Assembly: GCA_965546615.1 (NCBI GenBank)
Contig: CBEUVQ010000014.1
Coordinates: forward strand, 1-50,275
Reading direction: 5' to 3'
Source of the DNA: CBEUVQ01 sp965546615
Lineage (GTDB): Bacteria > Bacillota > Desulfotomaculia > Desulfotomaculales > Desulfohalotomaculaceae
Length of the DNA: 50,275 nt
Within the stretch, counting starts at the first letter, position 1. Each line of letters starts with the position of its first letter. Shown in pieces: positions 16,132-25,142 of the stretch. The notes beneath the pieces are model-generated. The model saw only the letters and a program-made list of their open reading frames with translations. It did no database searches and was not told where the DNA came from. The position numbers and the translations under genes were made by a program.

Positions 16132-17574
16132 TTGAGCCGGCATGACGCGCCATTAGTGGCAGCTTTGTTAAATTATGTTAAAAAAAATAATATTTGTTAT
16201 CATGTTCCCGGACACCGGCAGGGTGAAGCCATCCCCGGTGAAATGCGGCAGTTGCAAAAAGAAATTTATAAATATGACTTAACGGAATTACCCGGGCTTG
16301 ATGATTTGCATAACCCGCAGGAAGTTATTGCCGAAGCACAAAATTTAGCGGCAGAGGCTTTTAATGCCAAACAATCATATTTTTTGGTTAACGGTACATC
16401 ATGTGGGCTGATCGCTTTAATACTGGCGGTATGCAGTCCGAATGACACTTTAATTGTGCCGCGAAACGCACATAAATCAGTAATGACGGGATTGATTTTA
16501 AGCGGTGCGCGGCCGATATATATAAATCCGCCGGTACTTAAACAATTCGGCATTTTGCTGCCGATTATGCCGAAACAGCTAAAGCATGCTTTAAACTATC
16601 ATCAAGCCGGCGGCGTATTGCTTGTAAATCCTAACTACTATGGTGTGGCTGCTGACCTGACTCAATTTGCAGATATTGCTCATCAGCACAACTTACCGCT
16701 GTTAGTAGATGAAGCACACGGGTGTCATTTTCATTTCAGTGACCGGCTTCCTTGTGACGCTTTAGCCGCCGGTGCAGACGCTGTGGTGCAGAGCACTCAT
16801 AAGGTAGGCGGTGCACTTACTCAGGCATCGATGCTGCATTTGAATTCTGAGCGGATAGATAAAAGGCGCTTAAAAGAGTGTCTGCAGATGGTGCAGTCAA
16901 CCAGTCCTTCCTATATTTTAATGGCTTCACTGGATGCGGCCCGCCGGCAGCTGTTTTCTGAAGGTGAGCGGCTGCTGGAAAAGTCGCTGGATGTGGCGGA
17001 AAGATTGAGAAATAAATTAGCGGCACTGCCGCAGCTCACTGTTCTGAGCAGACATCATTTGACGGGTTATGATATACTTTCATTGGACGAGACCAGGTTG
17101 GTTATTAACGTGCGCCGAACCGGAATGTCCGGTTATCAGGCGGCAGAGATATTATCTGCAGAATACTGCATCCAGGTGGAAATGGCAGATGATAATAATA
17201 TAGTTGCGGTATTGGGCTTAAATGCAGACGAAGGAGAAGCAGACAGGTTTTACTTTGCGTTAAAGGATTTTACACAGCGCCGGCAGTGCAGCAGAGAAAC
17301 AGATGTTAAAATAATTCAACCGCCGGTGCCGCAGCAGCGGCTGACACCGCGCCAGGCTTGGTTGGCTGAGAAAAAACCTGTTTCTTTGGAGCAGGCTGCA
17401 GGGAAAATAAGTGCTGATACAATTTCCGTTTATCCGCCGGGGATACCGGTAGTGTGCCCGGGTGAAGTAATTACGGAATATATAACAGAATATCTTTTGG
17501 ATGTGCGCAGACAAAAATTACATGTACATGCCGCTGACGAAACGTTAAAAACTGTTACAGTTGTATGGGATTAA
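16132..17574 (+). CDS. Orn/Lys/Arg decarboxylase family protein (YaaO-like)
   Basis: This is a pyridoxal-phosphate enzyme of the amino-acid decarboxylase family, 480 residues, like Bacillus YaaO. It has the YHVPGHRQG start (residues 23-31), Asp193 in LVDEAHG and Schiff-base Lys224 in STHKVGG. A C-terminal Orn/Lys/Arg decarboxylase domain includes YPPGIPVVCPGE. It could decarboxylate lysine or arginine to a polyamine precursor; the substrate is not readable here. The TTG at 16132 after AGAGGTG was chosen. The next gene, tmk, follows 24 bases after the stop. Confidence 0.9.
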   Translation: MSRHDAPLVAALLNYVKKNNICYHVPGHRQGEAIPGEMRQLQKEIYKYDLTELPGLDDLHNPQEVIAEAQNLAAEAFNAKQSYFLVNGTSCGLIALILAVCSPNDTLIVPRNAHKSVMTGLILSGARPIYINPPVLKQFGILLPIMPKQLKHALNYHQAGGVLLVNPNYYGVAADLTQFADIAHQHNLPLLVDEAHGCHFHFSDRLPCDALAAGADAVVQSTHKVGGALTQASMLHLNSERIDKRRLKECLQMVQSTSPSYILMASLDAARRQLFSEGERLLEKSLDVAERLRNKLAALPQLTVLSRHHLTGYDILSLDETRLVINVRRTGMSGYQAAEILSAEYCIQVEMADDNNIVAVLGLNADEGEADRFYFALKDFTQRRQCSRETDVKIIQPPVPQQRLTPRQAWLAEKKPVSLEQAAGKISADTISVYPPGIPVVCPGEVITEYITEYLLDVRRQKLHVHAADETLKTVTVVWD

Positions 17575-17598
17575 AAAATTTCTATGAGGGGATTTTGT

Positions 17599-18243
17599 AT
17601 GGCAGGAAGATTGATAACCTTTGAAGGCATCGACGGATCAGGAAAAACTACGCAGCTCAACATGTTAAAGGCGTATTTACAGCGGCAGGGAATTAATGTA
17701 TTAACTACTCGTGAGCCGGGCGGGACATCGATTGGCGAGGAGCTGCGCAAAATTTTACTTAACCCCGCAAACAGCGATTTGCATTACCGAACAGAGGCAT
17801 TATTGTATGCGTCTGCCCGCGCTCAATTGGTACACACGGTGATTATTCCGGCATTAAATGAGGGCAGCTTGGTTCTTTGTGATCGTTTTGTGGATTCAAC
17901 CATTGCTTACCAAGGATACGGCAGAGGCTTATCAGGTCAATTTATTGAGCAAATTAACGATGCCGCTACCGGCGGCCTTAAACCGGATTTGGTATTTGTT
18001 TTTGATATACAAGCGGAAGAAAGCATAAAACGGATTAAAAAGAGAACGAAAAATAATTGTTTTAAAGGTGATCGTTTAGAAGGTGAAGCTCTGGCCTTTC
18101 ACCGGCGGGTGAGGGATGGGTACCTGGAAATATGTAAAAAATACCCGGATAATCATTTGCTGCTGGATGCTTCATTGCCGGAGCAGAACCTGCATCAGAT
18201 TGTCATTGAGGCAGTGGAGGAATTGATTGATGCAAGCAGATAA
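17599..18243 (+). CDS. tmk: thymidylate kinase
   Basis: Tmk phosphorylates dTMP to dTDP. It has 214 residues, with P-loop FEGIDGSGKTTQ at 8-19, the DR-containing LCDRFVDSTIAYQGYGRG and a LID region with basic residues (KRIKKRTK). The ATG at 17599 follows GAGGGG. An earlier in-frame ATG at 17584 lies before that site. It overlaps holB by 14 bases. Confidence 0.96.
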   Translation: MAGRLITFEGIDGSGKTTQLNMLKAYLQRQGINVLTTREPGGTSIGEELRKILLNPANSDLHYRTEALLYASARAQLVHTVIIPALNEGSLVLCDRFVDSTIAYQGYGRGLSGQFIEQINDAATGGLKPDLVFVFDIQAEESIKRIKKRTKNNCFKGDRLEGEALAFHRRVRDGYLEICKKYPDNHLLLDASLPEQNLHQIVIEAVEELIDASR

Positions 18244-19231
18244 TGCTGTTTTAAGCATTAAAGAAATAATTGGCCACCGCCAGAATATAGCTGTTTTACT
18301 TAAAGCGGTAAAGCTGGACAAAGTTGCTCATGCCTACCTCTTTATCGGACCGGCAGGTGTGGGCAAGTTGACAACGGCGTTGGCGTTTGCGAAGTCGCTT
18401 TTATGTGAGCGCCCTGTCGAGGGAGAAAGCTGCAACAGCTGCCGCAGCTGCCTTCAGGTTAACAGCGGTAATCATCCGGATTTGCATATTGTTCATCCCA
18501 GCGGGGCATCAATCAAACTGGAGCAAATTCATTTACTGCAAAAAAATGTGCATTATCGATCTTATCAAGGCGGCCGCCGGGTGTACATTATTGAAGATTG
18601 TGATACCATGACTGCCGAGGCCGCCAATTCACTTTTAAAAACTTTGGAAGAGCCGCCGGGTAATACCGTTTTTGTTTTGGTATCATCCCGTCCGTATGCG
18701 CTGCTGCCCACTATTCAGTCCCGCTGTCAGCAGTTTTGGTTTAAACCGATGTCTGTTGATCAAATAATTTGCGGGTTAAGCCGCTATGCTGATATCAGTG
18801 AACAGCAGGCGGCGACAATTGCCGCAATGGCGGGCGGCAGTTTGGGACAGGCTTTAAGCTTTGTCGACGGTGATATTATCAACAGCAGAAAAAGAGTGCT
18901 TGGCATTTTGCAAAAAGCTCAGCAAGGAGATATTATCGGTCTTTTAAAGGAATCGTCGGAGCTGTCTGCTGATCGTCTTCTGGCATTGGAAAGCGTGAGT
19001 TTAATGCAGCTGTGGTTTCGGGATTTATTAGTATGGAAGAAAACACAGAACAAATCATTAATTATCAACAATGACTTGATAAATATTTTAGATGAATGGA
19101 AGCAAAAGTATAGTGAAAACCGCCTGTTGGAAATGATGGGAGAAGGGGAAACGGCCCGTTCCCGCTTAGAAGCCAGGGGAAACGTTCGTTTAGTGCTGGA
19201 TGCTTTATTATTAAAACTGGCTTCAATTTAA
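18230..19231 (+). CDS. holB: DNA polymerase III subunit delta'
   Basis: HolB is the clamp-loader stator that works with DnaX. It has 333 residues, with an intact-looking P-loop GPAGVGKL (40-47), a zinc module (Cys59, 68, 71, 74), a modified Walker B (IIEDCDTMT) and the SRCQQFWF arginine-finger region. The ATG at 18230 follows GGAGG inside the end of tmk. The overlap suggests translational coupling. Confidence 0.95.
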   Translation: MQADNAVLSIKEIIGHRQNIAVLLKAVKLDKVAHAYLFIGPAGVGKLTTALAFAKSLLCERPVEGESCNSCRSCLQVNSGNHPDLHIVHPSGASIKLEQIHLLQKNVHYRSYQGGRRVYIIEDCDTMTAEAANSLLKTLEEPPGNTVFVLVSSRPYALLPTIQSRCQQFWFKPMSVDQIICGLSRYADISEQQAATIAAMAGGSLGQALSFVDGDIINSRKRVLGILQKAQQGDIIGLLKESSELSADRLLALESVSLMQLWFRDLLVWKKTQNKSLIINNDLINILDEWKQKYSENRLLEMMGEGETARSRLEARGNVRLVLDALLLKLASI

Positions 19232-19252
19232 GATTCGCGAGGAGGATCAGTG

Positions 19253-20101
19253 ATGTCATACAGAGTGGTGGGTATCCGCTTTAAAAAGGCGGGTAAAATA
19301 TATTTCTTTGACCCCGGGGATATAGATTTGCAGCCGGGAGATGATGTAATTGTAGAAACTACCAGAGGTGTAGAGTTTGGGAAAGTAATTCATGGGTTAA
19401 AAGAAGTAAACGAAGATGAAGTTGTGGCACCGCTGAAAAAGGTGATGCGCAAAGCCGGCGATGAAGATAAACAGCAGTTGGAGAAAAACAAAGAAAAAGA
19501 AAAAGAAGCATTTGTAATTGGACTGGAGAAAATTAAAAAACATAATTTGCCGATGAAATTAATTGACGTGGAACAAACTTTTGACGGCAACAAAATAATT
19601 TTTTACTTTACTGCCGACGGCAGAGTGGACTTTCGGGAGTTAGTAAAGGATTTGGCTGCTGTCTTTAGGACAAGAATTGAACTAAGGCAGATTGGTGTGC
19701 GTGATGAAGCAAAGATGATAGGCGGGTTGGGCTGCTGCGGCCGAGAATTGTGCTGCAAATCTTGGTTGGCTGAATTTGCGCCGGTTTCAATACGGATGGC
19801 TAAAGACCAAAATTTATCACTTAACCCTACCAAAATATCCGGAATATGCGGTCGGTTGATGTGCTGTCTAAAATATGAAAATGACGTTTATGAAGAATAT
19901 AAAGAAAACTTTCCGGAAATCGGCACCCAGGTTAAAACACCGTTGGGTGACGGTAAAGTCAGCGCAATTAACATATTTAAAGATACGGTATCGATAGAAA
20001 TGAAGGAAGACAAGCGGATAATTGACTTTTCGTTAAAGGAACTTAAAATATTAAAAACAAAGGGTGAATGTTGTGGTTGTTCTGCCCGGAAAAATAGCTA
20101 G
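19253..20101 (+). CDS. ricT: RicT (YaaT), PSP1-domain protein of the RicAFT complex
   Basis: RicT forms a complex with RicA and RicF that promotes RNase Y-dependent mRNA maturation and affects sporulation and competence in Bacillus. It has 282 residues. The PSP1 domain contains the cysteine-rich segments GGLGCCGRELCCKSW and GICGRLMCCLKYE, which hold iron-sulfur ligands. The C-terminus adds GECCGCSARKNS. The ATG at 19253 follows GGAGGATC. Confidence 0.93.
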   Translation: MSYRVVGIRFKKAGKIYFFDPGDIDLQPGDDVIVETTRGVEFGKVIHGLKEVNEDEVVAPLKKVMRKAGDEDKQQLEKNKEKEKEAFVIGLEKIKKHNLPMKLIDVEQTFDGNKIIFYFTADGRVDFRELVKDLAAVFRTRIELRQIGVRDEAKMIGGLGCCGRELCCKSWLAEFAPVSIRMAKDQNLSLNPTKISGICGRLMCCLKYENDVYEEYKENFPEIGTQVKTPLGDGKVSAINIFKDTVSIEMKEDKRIIDFSLKELKILKTKGECCGCSARKNS

Positions 20102-20408
20102 GTTAGAGCTTATGCTGAAGGAACTTTTGGCTGAGCTGGATGAAATTAAAGATTTGGCCCGGTCGCTGGAAATAGAAAACGAAAAACTACGCAGTGAACT
20201 AACTGAAGCATATAAGCAGCAGAATAATCAGTCCGAGTCCAGCAATCAGGTCGCCGCTGTTAACAGTGAGCCGTCAACATTGTTTCGCCTCTACAATGAG
20301 GGATTTCATGTGTGCAATGTTCGGTTTGCTCAGTCCCGCAGCGAAGAATGTTTGTTTTGCTTAAGTCTTTTACGACGGCAGGACGGTGACGGGGCAGGTG
20401 AAAATTAG
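20073..20408 (+). CDS. yabA: replication initiation control protein YabA
   Basis: YabA binds DnaA and DnaN and limits replication initiation. It has 111 residues. The N-terminal half is a leucine-zipper coiled coil (LMLKELLAELDEIKDLARSL and onward). The C-terminal zinc domain has EGFHVCNVRF and ECLFCLSLL. The GTG at 20073 follows AGGGTG with six bases spacing and overlaps ricT by 29 bases. GTG 20064 or ATG 20112 are alternatives. It sits in the usual holB-ricT-yabA-rsmI order. Confidence 0.88.
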   Translation: MVVLPGKIARLELMLKELLAELDEIKDLARSLEIENEKLRSELTEAYKQQNNQSESSNQVAAVNSEPSTLFRLYNEGFHVCNVRFAQSRSEECLFCLSLLRRQDGDGAGEN

Positions 20409-21262
20409 TGTCCGGGATGCAGTGCGGAACATTATATCTGTGTGCAACTCCTATCGGTAATTTAGAGGATATTACGCTGCGGGCAATAAGAATTTTAAAA
20501 GAATGCGATATAATTGCCGCCGAAGATACCCGTCATACCCGAAAACTGCTGGCGCATTTTGATATTCATACACCGTTAACCAGCTACCATGCCCATAATG
20601 AAGAAAGCAAAGGGGAGCAATTGCTGGCCAAATTAAAACAAGGCCAAAACATAGCGGTGGTATCAGATGCGGGAATGCCGGGAATATCCGACCCCGGTTA
20701 TGAATTGGTTAAGTCAGCACTGGAGAACGGGATTTCAGTAGTACCGGTGCCGGGGGCCAATGCTGCCGTTACCGCTTTGGTTGCATCCGGCCTGCCGACG
20801 GCAAGATTTGTTTTTGAAGGTTTTCTGCCTGCCAACAAAAAGGGCCGGCGGCGGCAGTTGGAAAAAATGGCCCAAGAAACGCGTACGATAATTTTTTATG
20901 AATCACCGCATCGGATTAAAGATACTTTAAGTGATTTAATAAAAATTTTTGGGGAAAGGCAGATTGCGGTTGCAAGAGAGCTGACAAAAAAGCATGAAGA
21001 AATTTATCGGGGCAAGCTGTCCGGTGCGCTTGAGTATTTTTCCCGGCAGGCTGCACGCGGCGAATTTACGTTGGTTGTTGCCGGTGCAGAGAAAGAGTCG
21101 GCAGCAGAAAAAACAGAAACCGATAACCGTTCAATAACTGAGCAGCTTAAGCAGCTTATGCAATCCGGTTTAGATAAAAAGCAAGCGATTAAAGAAGTAG
21201 CTAAAATGCGAGGGGTTTCTAAAAGAGATATTTATAAAGAGGCGGTAGATATTGATAGATAA
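20408..21262 (+). CDS. rsmI: 16S rRNA (cytidine(1402)-2'-O)-methyltransferase
   Basis: RsmI methylates the ribose of C1402 in 16S rRNA using S-adenosylmethionine. It has 284 residues, with the tetrapyrrole-methylase fold motifs LYLCATPIGNLEDITLRA, AAEDTRHTRKLL, VSDAGMPGISDPGYELV and PVPGANAAVTAL. The GTG start overlaps the yabA stop by one base, with a GGGGCAGGTG site upstream, so coupling is likely. Confidence 0.95.
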   Translation: MSGMQCGTLYLCATPIGNLEDITLRAIRILKECDIIAAEDTRHTRKLLAHFDIHTPLTSYHAHNEESKGEQLLAKLKQGQNIAVVSDAGMPGISDPGYELVKSALENGISVVPVPGANAAVTALVASGLPTARFVFEGFLPANKKGRRRQLEKMAQETRTIIFYESPHRIKDTLSDLIKIFGERQIAVARELTKKHEEIYRGKLSGALEYFSRQAARGEFTLVVAGAEKESAAEKTETDNRSITEQLKQLMQSGLDKKQAIKEVAKMRGVSKRDIYKEAVDIDR

Positions 21263-21263
21263 A

Positions 21264-21291
21264 GCAACCATATTTTTGCAGAAATGGTTGC
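21264..21291 (+). terminator. hairpin after rsmI
   Basis: GCAACCAT (21264-21271) pairs with ATGGTTGC (21284-21291). An AT-rich inverted repeat follows at about 21300-21330. The region separates the convergent rsmI and abrB genes and may serve both. Confidence 0.55.
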
Positions 21292-21326
21292 TTCATAAAT
21301 ATAAAATAATTATTTAATTAATTATT

Positions 21327-21581
21327 TTATATGGCTTTAGTGGATTCAAACATTGCTTCGGCACAATTTTTACACACTTGTTTTCCCCTAAAGATATGCA
21401 CATCGGAAGCGTTGCCGCAGAAAACACAAGCTGGTTCGTACTTTCTTAAAATAATTTTTTCGTTATCTACGTAGATTTCCAAGGCATCTTTTTCTTCAAT
21501 ACCAAGGGTACGGCGCAATTCGATTGGGATAACGACTCGACCAAGCTCGTCCACTTTACGTACAATGCCGGTGGATTTCAT
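21327..21581 (-). CDS. abrB: AbrB/SpoVT family transition-state regulator
   Basis: AbrB-type regulators bind promoters as dimers or tetramers through a swapped-hairpin N-terminus. The 84-residue protein starts MKSTGIVRKVDELGRVVIPI, almost the Bacillus AbrB start. Its C-terminal half has two Cys pairs (CVFC and CKNC) rather than the Bacillus AbrB-like tail, a form known in Clostridia. GGAGGGGG precedes the ATG on the minus strand. Confidence 0.93.
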   Translation of the reverse strand: MKSTGIVRKVDELGRVVIPIELRRTLGIEEKDALEIYVDNEKIILRKYEPACVFCGNASDVHIFRGKQVCKNCAEAMFESTKAI

Positions 21582-21648
21582 TGTTCTCCCCCTCCTTATA
21601 TATAATTAGTGCGTTATTCGACAACATACACTAATAAGTTACAAGTAA

Positions 21649-21677
21649 AGAGTACCAATCATTCCAGTAAAAGTCAA
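21649..21677 (-). promoter_or_regulatory. candidate abrB promoter
   Basis: On the minus strand TTGACT (21677-21672) and TACTCT (21654-21649) have a 17-base spacer. The -10 is weak. Confidence 0.4.
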
Positions 21678-21742
21678 TAATAAAAGATAAAAAATACCAA
21701 TTTATTTTAATATTGTCACATTCACCATAAATAAGGTAAAAC

Positions 21743-21771
21743 TTGACAAATAAAAATGGCTAAGCTAGAAT
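21743..21771 (+). promoter_or_regulatory. SigmaA promoter of the metG leader
   Basis: TTGACA (21743-21748), 17 bases and TAGAAT (21766-21771) lie directly before the T-box. Confidence 0.8.
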
Positions 21772-21777
21772 ATATCA

Positions 21778-22056
21778 GGAAATGATATAGCTGACTAAAG
21801 GTGATGACAGGGAGGAGTAAACTGCCGGAAACCGTACAGAGAGCGGGGATTGCTGGAAACCCGTCGGAGATTGGCGGTTGAAGATGGCCCTGAAACTGCA
21901 GGTCGAAACTCAACGGATTAGGCTTAGCCGGCTGACCACCGTTAGATGGTTATGGTGAGTAAAATTCACCTAGTAAGGCAGCTGTTGCGAAACAGTGCAA
22001 AGCAGGGTGGTAACGCGGAAATAACTCCGTCCCTTTTTGGGATAGGAGTTTTTTTA
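21778..22056 (+). promoter_or_regulatory. T-box riboswitch, methionine-specific
   Basis: The T-box sequence AGGGTGGTAACGCGG is at 22004-22018. The terminator is AACTCC (22023-22028) with GGAGTT (22045-22050), extended by CCC/GGG, then T7. In the stem I region GGTTGAAGATGGCCC contains ATG as the likely specifier, which fits the downstream methionyl-tRNA synthetase. It reads uncharged tRNA-Met. Confidence 0.93.
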
Positions 22057-22099
22057 ATATATTAAACTACTAAGGATAAATCTTTGGGGGGTAAAAATT

Positions 22100-23644
22100 T
22101 TGGGCGATAAAACGTTTTATATCACCACACCGATTTATTATCCGAGTGATAAACTGCATATCGGGCATGCTTATACTACAGTGGCGGCGGACTCCATTGC
22201 CCGTTATAAAAAGCTCACCGGTTATGATGTTTACTTTTTGACCGGTTCTGATGAACACGGACAAAAAATAGAGCGCAAAGCTAAGGAGTGCGGTAAAACA
22301 CCGCAGGAATATGTTGATAACATCGTTGCCGGTTTTAAGCAGTTGTGGGATAAACTTAACGTTGAGAATGATGATTTTATTCGCACAACAGAAGAACGGC
22401 ATAAAAAAGTAGTGCAAATGTTTATGGAGCAGCTGTATAAACAAGGGGATATCTATAAATCCTCCTACGAAGGCTGGTACTGCACTCCCTGCGAAACGTT
22501 CTTTACTGAATATCAATTGGCGGAAGGCAAATGTCCGGACTGCGGTCGGGAAGTGGAATTAGTGCAGGAGGAAAGCTACTTTTTCAGAATGTCTAAATAT
22601 GCCGACCGCTGGCTGAAATACATTGAAGAAAATCCGGATTTTATTCAACCGGTTTCCCGCCGAAATGAAATGGTTAGTTTCGTTAAGCAGGGGTTAGAAG
22701 ACCTCTGTGTGTCGCGGACAACTTTTGACTGGGGAATAAAAGTGCCTTTTGATCCGAAACATGTGGTGTATGTTTGGGTAGATGCACTTACCAACTATAT
22801 ATCCGCCTTGGGTTACGGCAGCGATGATGATCACTTATACCGCAAATATTGGCCGGCAGATGTACACTTGGTAGGAAAAGATATTGTGCGTTTTCATACC
22901 ATAATCTGGCCGATTATGCTGATGGCGTTGGATTTACCTCTGCCGAAAAAAGTTATGGGCCATGGTTGGCTGCTTCTTGAAGGAGGGAAAATGTCTAAGT
23001 CAAAAGGCAACGTTGTCGACCCGCTGGTGCTGATTGATAAATACGGTGTCGATGCCATCCGCTATTACCTGCTGCGCGAAATGCCTTTTGGCTCCGACGG
23101 TTATTATTCTGAAGAGGCGCTGGCAAAGCGCATTAACACAGATTTAGCCAACGATTATGGGAACCTGCTGTCACGCACCACTACTATGATTGGAAAATAT
23201 CAGCAGGGGCAGTTAAAAACGCCGCAGCCGGAAGGGCCGCTGGATGAAGAGCTGATTAATTTGGCAGCAGATACTGTTGATGCGGTGGAAGAAGCGATGG
23301 ATAAGCTGGAGATTTCGGCAGCGCTGGCCGCAATTTGGAAATTGGTCGGTCGAGCCAACAAATACCTTGAAGAAACCGCTCCGTGGGCATTGGCTAAAGA
23401 TGCTGCCCAAGCAGACCGCTTAAATACTGTTTTGTATAACGTGATTGAAGTAATGCGCTTTGCCACAGTAATGGCATCGCCTTTTATGCCCACTATTGCA
23501 GATAAAGTATGGCTGCAGCTGGGCATTGCGGATAAGCCGGAACTGCACAGCTGGGAAAGCCTGCGCTGGGGTTTAATTCCTGAAGGCACAGCAGTGCAAA
23601 AAGGCGAAGTTTTATTCCCGCGTATTGATTTGGCTAAATTATAG
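22100..23644 (+). CDS. metG: methionyl-tRNA synthetase, short form
   Basis: MetRS charges tRNA-Met. The 514-residue protein has the HIGH motif at residues 20-23 and KMSKSKGN in the catalytic end. A zinc knuckle has CTPC and CPDC. It stops after the anticodon-binding helical domain. The C-terminal EMAP-type tRNA-binding domain that many Firmicute enzymes carry (about 650 residues in total) is absent. The start is TTG after GGGGGG. Confidence 0.97.
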   Translation: MGDKTFYITTPIYYPSDKLHIGHAYTTVAADSIARYKKLTGYDVYFLTGSDEHGQKIERKAKECGKTPQEYVDNIVAGFKQLWDKLNVENDDFIRTTEERHKKVVQMFMEQLYKQGDIYKSSYEGWYCTPCETFFTEYQLAEGKCPDCGREVELVQEESYFFRMSKYADRWLKYIEENPDFIQPVSRRNEMVSFVKQGLEDLCVSRTTFDWGIKVPFDPKHVVYVWVDALTNYISALGYGSDDDHLYRKYWPADVHLVGKDIVRFHTIIWPIMLMALDLPLPKKVMGHGWLLLEGGKMSKSKGNVVDPLVLIDKYGVDAIRYYLLREMPFGSDGYYSEEALAKRINTDLANDYGNLLSRTTTMIGKYQQGQLKTPQPEGPLDEELINLAADTVDAVEEAMDKLEISAALAAIWKLVGRANKYLEETAPWALAKDAAQADRLNTVLYNVIEVMRFATVMASPFMPTIADKVWLQLGIADKPELHSWESLRWGLIPEGTAVQKGEVLFPRIDLAKL

Positions 23645-23654
23645 GAGTGGAGTT

Positions 23655-24458
23655 ATGAGCTTAATTGACAGTCACGCCCATTTAGACGATGAGCGCTTTG
23701 ATGAAGATCGAGAACAAGTAATCGCCAATGCCGTTGATGCCGGAATAACATCATTGATAAATGTCGGTCATGACATGGAGTCGTCAGAAAGATCAATTGC
23801 GCTGGCTGATAAATATCCGTTTATCTATGCCGCTGTCGGTGTCCATCCTCACGATGCTAAAGATGCGCCGGACGGATATATTGATAGATTAAAGGATTTG
23901 TTAAAAAATCAAAAGGTTGTCGCTGTCGGTGAAATCGGTTTGGATTACTATTATGATTTGTCGCCGCGGGATGTGCAGCAAAAAGTATTTATCGAGCAGT
24001 TGAATCTGGCCAAAGAAGCTGCCCGGCCGGTAATTATTCATCTGCGGGATGCATACGGTGACTTTTTGGATATCATGAGAAGAGAGCGGTTAGAACCGGC
24101 AGCAGGAGTGATGCACTGTTTCTCAGGCAGTTGGGAAGTTGCCCGGGAATGCCTGGAAATGGGCTTTTACATTTCATTTGCCGGACCGGTTACTTTTAAA
24201 AATGCTGCTAAACTAAGAGAAACAGCTCAAAAAATACCGCTGGAAAAAATCTTAGTGGAAACTGATTGTCCTTATTTAACACCGGTACCCCACCGCGGTA
24301 AAAGAAATGAACCGGCGTATGTTCGTTTGGTGGCAGAACAAATTGCTGCGGTAAAAGGTTTGAGCACAGAGGAATTTTGCCGGCACACAGTTGAAAATGC
24401 CAAAAAATTATTTGGCATTGATGGAGGTGAAACCGCTGAAGGTGAAACCGCTGTCTAA
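23655..24458 (+). CDS. tatD: TatD family metal-dependent DNase
   Basis: TatD family enzymes are metal-dependent deoxyribonucleases of the amidohydrolase fold (Bacillus YabD). It has 267 residues, with DSHAHLDD at the N-terminus, VGEIGLDYYYD, HLRDAYGDF, MHCFSGSWE and ETDCPYLTPVPHRGKRNEP carrying the metal ligands. The ATG at 23655 follows GGAGTGGAG. The last residues, an ETAEGETAV tail, come from a short repeated GGTGAAACCGCTG that also forms the start region of cobO. Confidence 0.93.
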   Translation: MSLIDSHAHLDDERFDEDREQVIANAVDAGITSLINVGHDMESSERSIALADKYPFIYAAVGVHPHDAKDAPDGYIDRLKDLLKNQKVVAVGEIGLDYYYDLSPRDVQQKVFIEQLNLAKEAARPVIIHLRDAYGDFLDIMRRERLEPAAGVMHCFSGSWEVARECLEMGFYISFAGPVTFKNAAKLRETAQKIPLEKILVETDCPYLTPVPHRGKRNEPAYVRLVAEQIAAVKGLSTEEFCRHTVENAKKLFGIDGGETAEGETAV

Positions 24459-24987
24459 CGACACAACCGGATTGGTGTTGGTTTTTACCGGAGACGGTAA
24501 AGGCAAAACCACTGCTGCTTTGGGTACCGCTTTAAGAGCGTGGGGCCAGGGTATGCGGGTGTTGTTTCTGCAGTTTATTAAAGGCAGTTGGTCTACCGGT
24601 GAACAAAGTGCTGCTGCAAAACTAGGTGCCGCTTTTGAAATTCGTCAGCTCGGTGAAGGATTTTTCAACACAAATGATCCCGAGGCAGTCAAACGGCAGA
24701 AAGAAGCTGCCGCCAAAGGTTTAGAGGCAGCCCGTCAAGCGCTTGCCTCAAAGCAGTATCAATTGGTGGTGCTGGATGAAATTAATTATGCGCTGTCTTA
24801 TGGTTTGCTGGAAACAGACGAGGTATTAAAATTAATTGAATGTAAACCTAAAGAGGTGCATTTAATACTTACCGGCCGCAATGCTCCGGAAGAAATAATC
24901 AGCCGGGCGGATTTAGTAACCCGTATGGAAGCGGTAAAACACCCGTATGAAAAAGGTATCCCTGCTCAGCGGGGTATAGAATACTAA
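24442..24987 (+). CDS. cobO: cob(I)yrinic acid a,c-diamide adenosyltransferase
   Basis: CobO/BtuR adenosylates corrinoids in cobalamin synthesis or salvage. The P-loop FTGDGKGKTTAALG, then FLQFIKGSW and VVLDEINYAL, are diagnostic. The GTG at 24442 (181 residues) lies 12 bases after GGAGGTG. ATG 24421 is an alternative start with no site. The gene overlaps tatD by 17 bases. It stands alone with no other cobalamin gene near, which suggests salvage or regulation as a housekeeping step. Confidence 0.92.
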   Translation: MKPLSNDTTGLVLVFTGDGKGKTTAALGTALRAWGQGMRVLFLQFIKGSWSTGEQSAAAKLGAAFEIRQLGEGFFNTNDPEAVKRQKEAAAKGLEAARQALASKQYQLVVLDEINYALSYGLLETDEVLKLIECKPKEVHLILTGRNAPEEIISRADLVTRMEAVKHPYEKGIPAQRGIEY

Positions 24988-25142
24988 ACTTTGGAGGCTG
25001 CTGCTGAGAACTGAACGGTTTGCTTGGCAGCAGCTATTATAAATATATTTTTACCACAAAATGTTATTTTTTAATTTTTTTAGCATTTTTTTCATCCCCT
25101 CCGCATATATTTGTTTTTAAACAGTAAAAGGGAGGGGCGTTT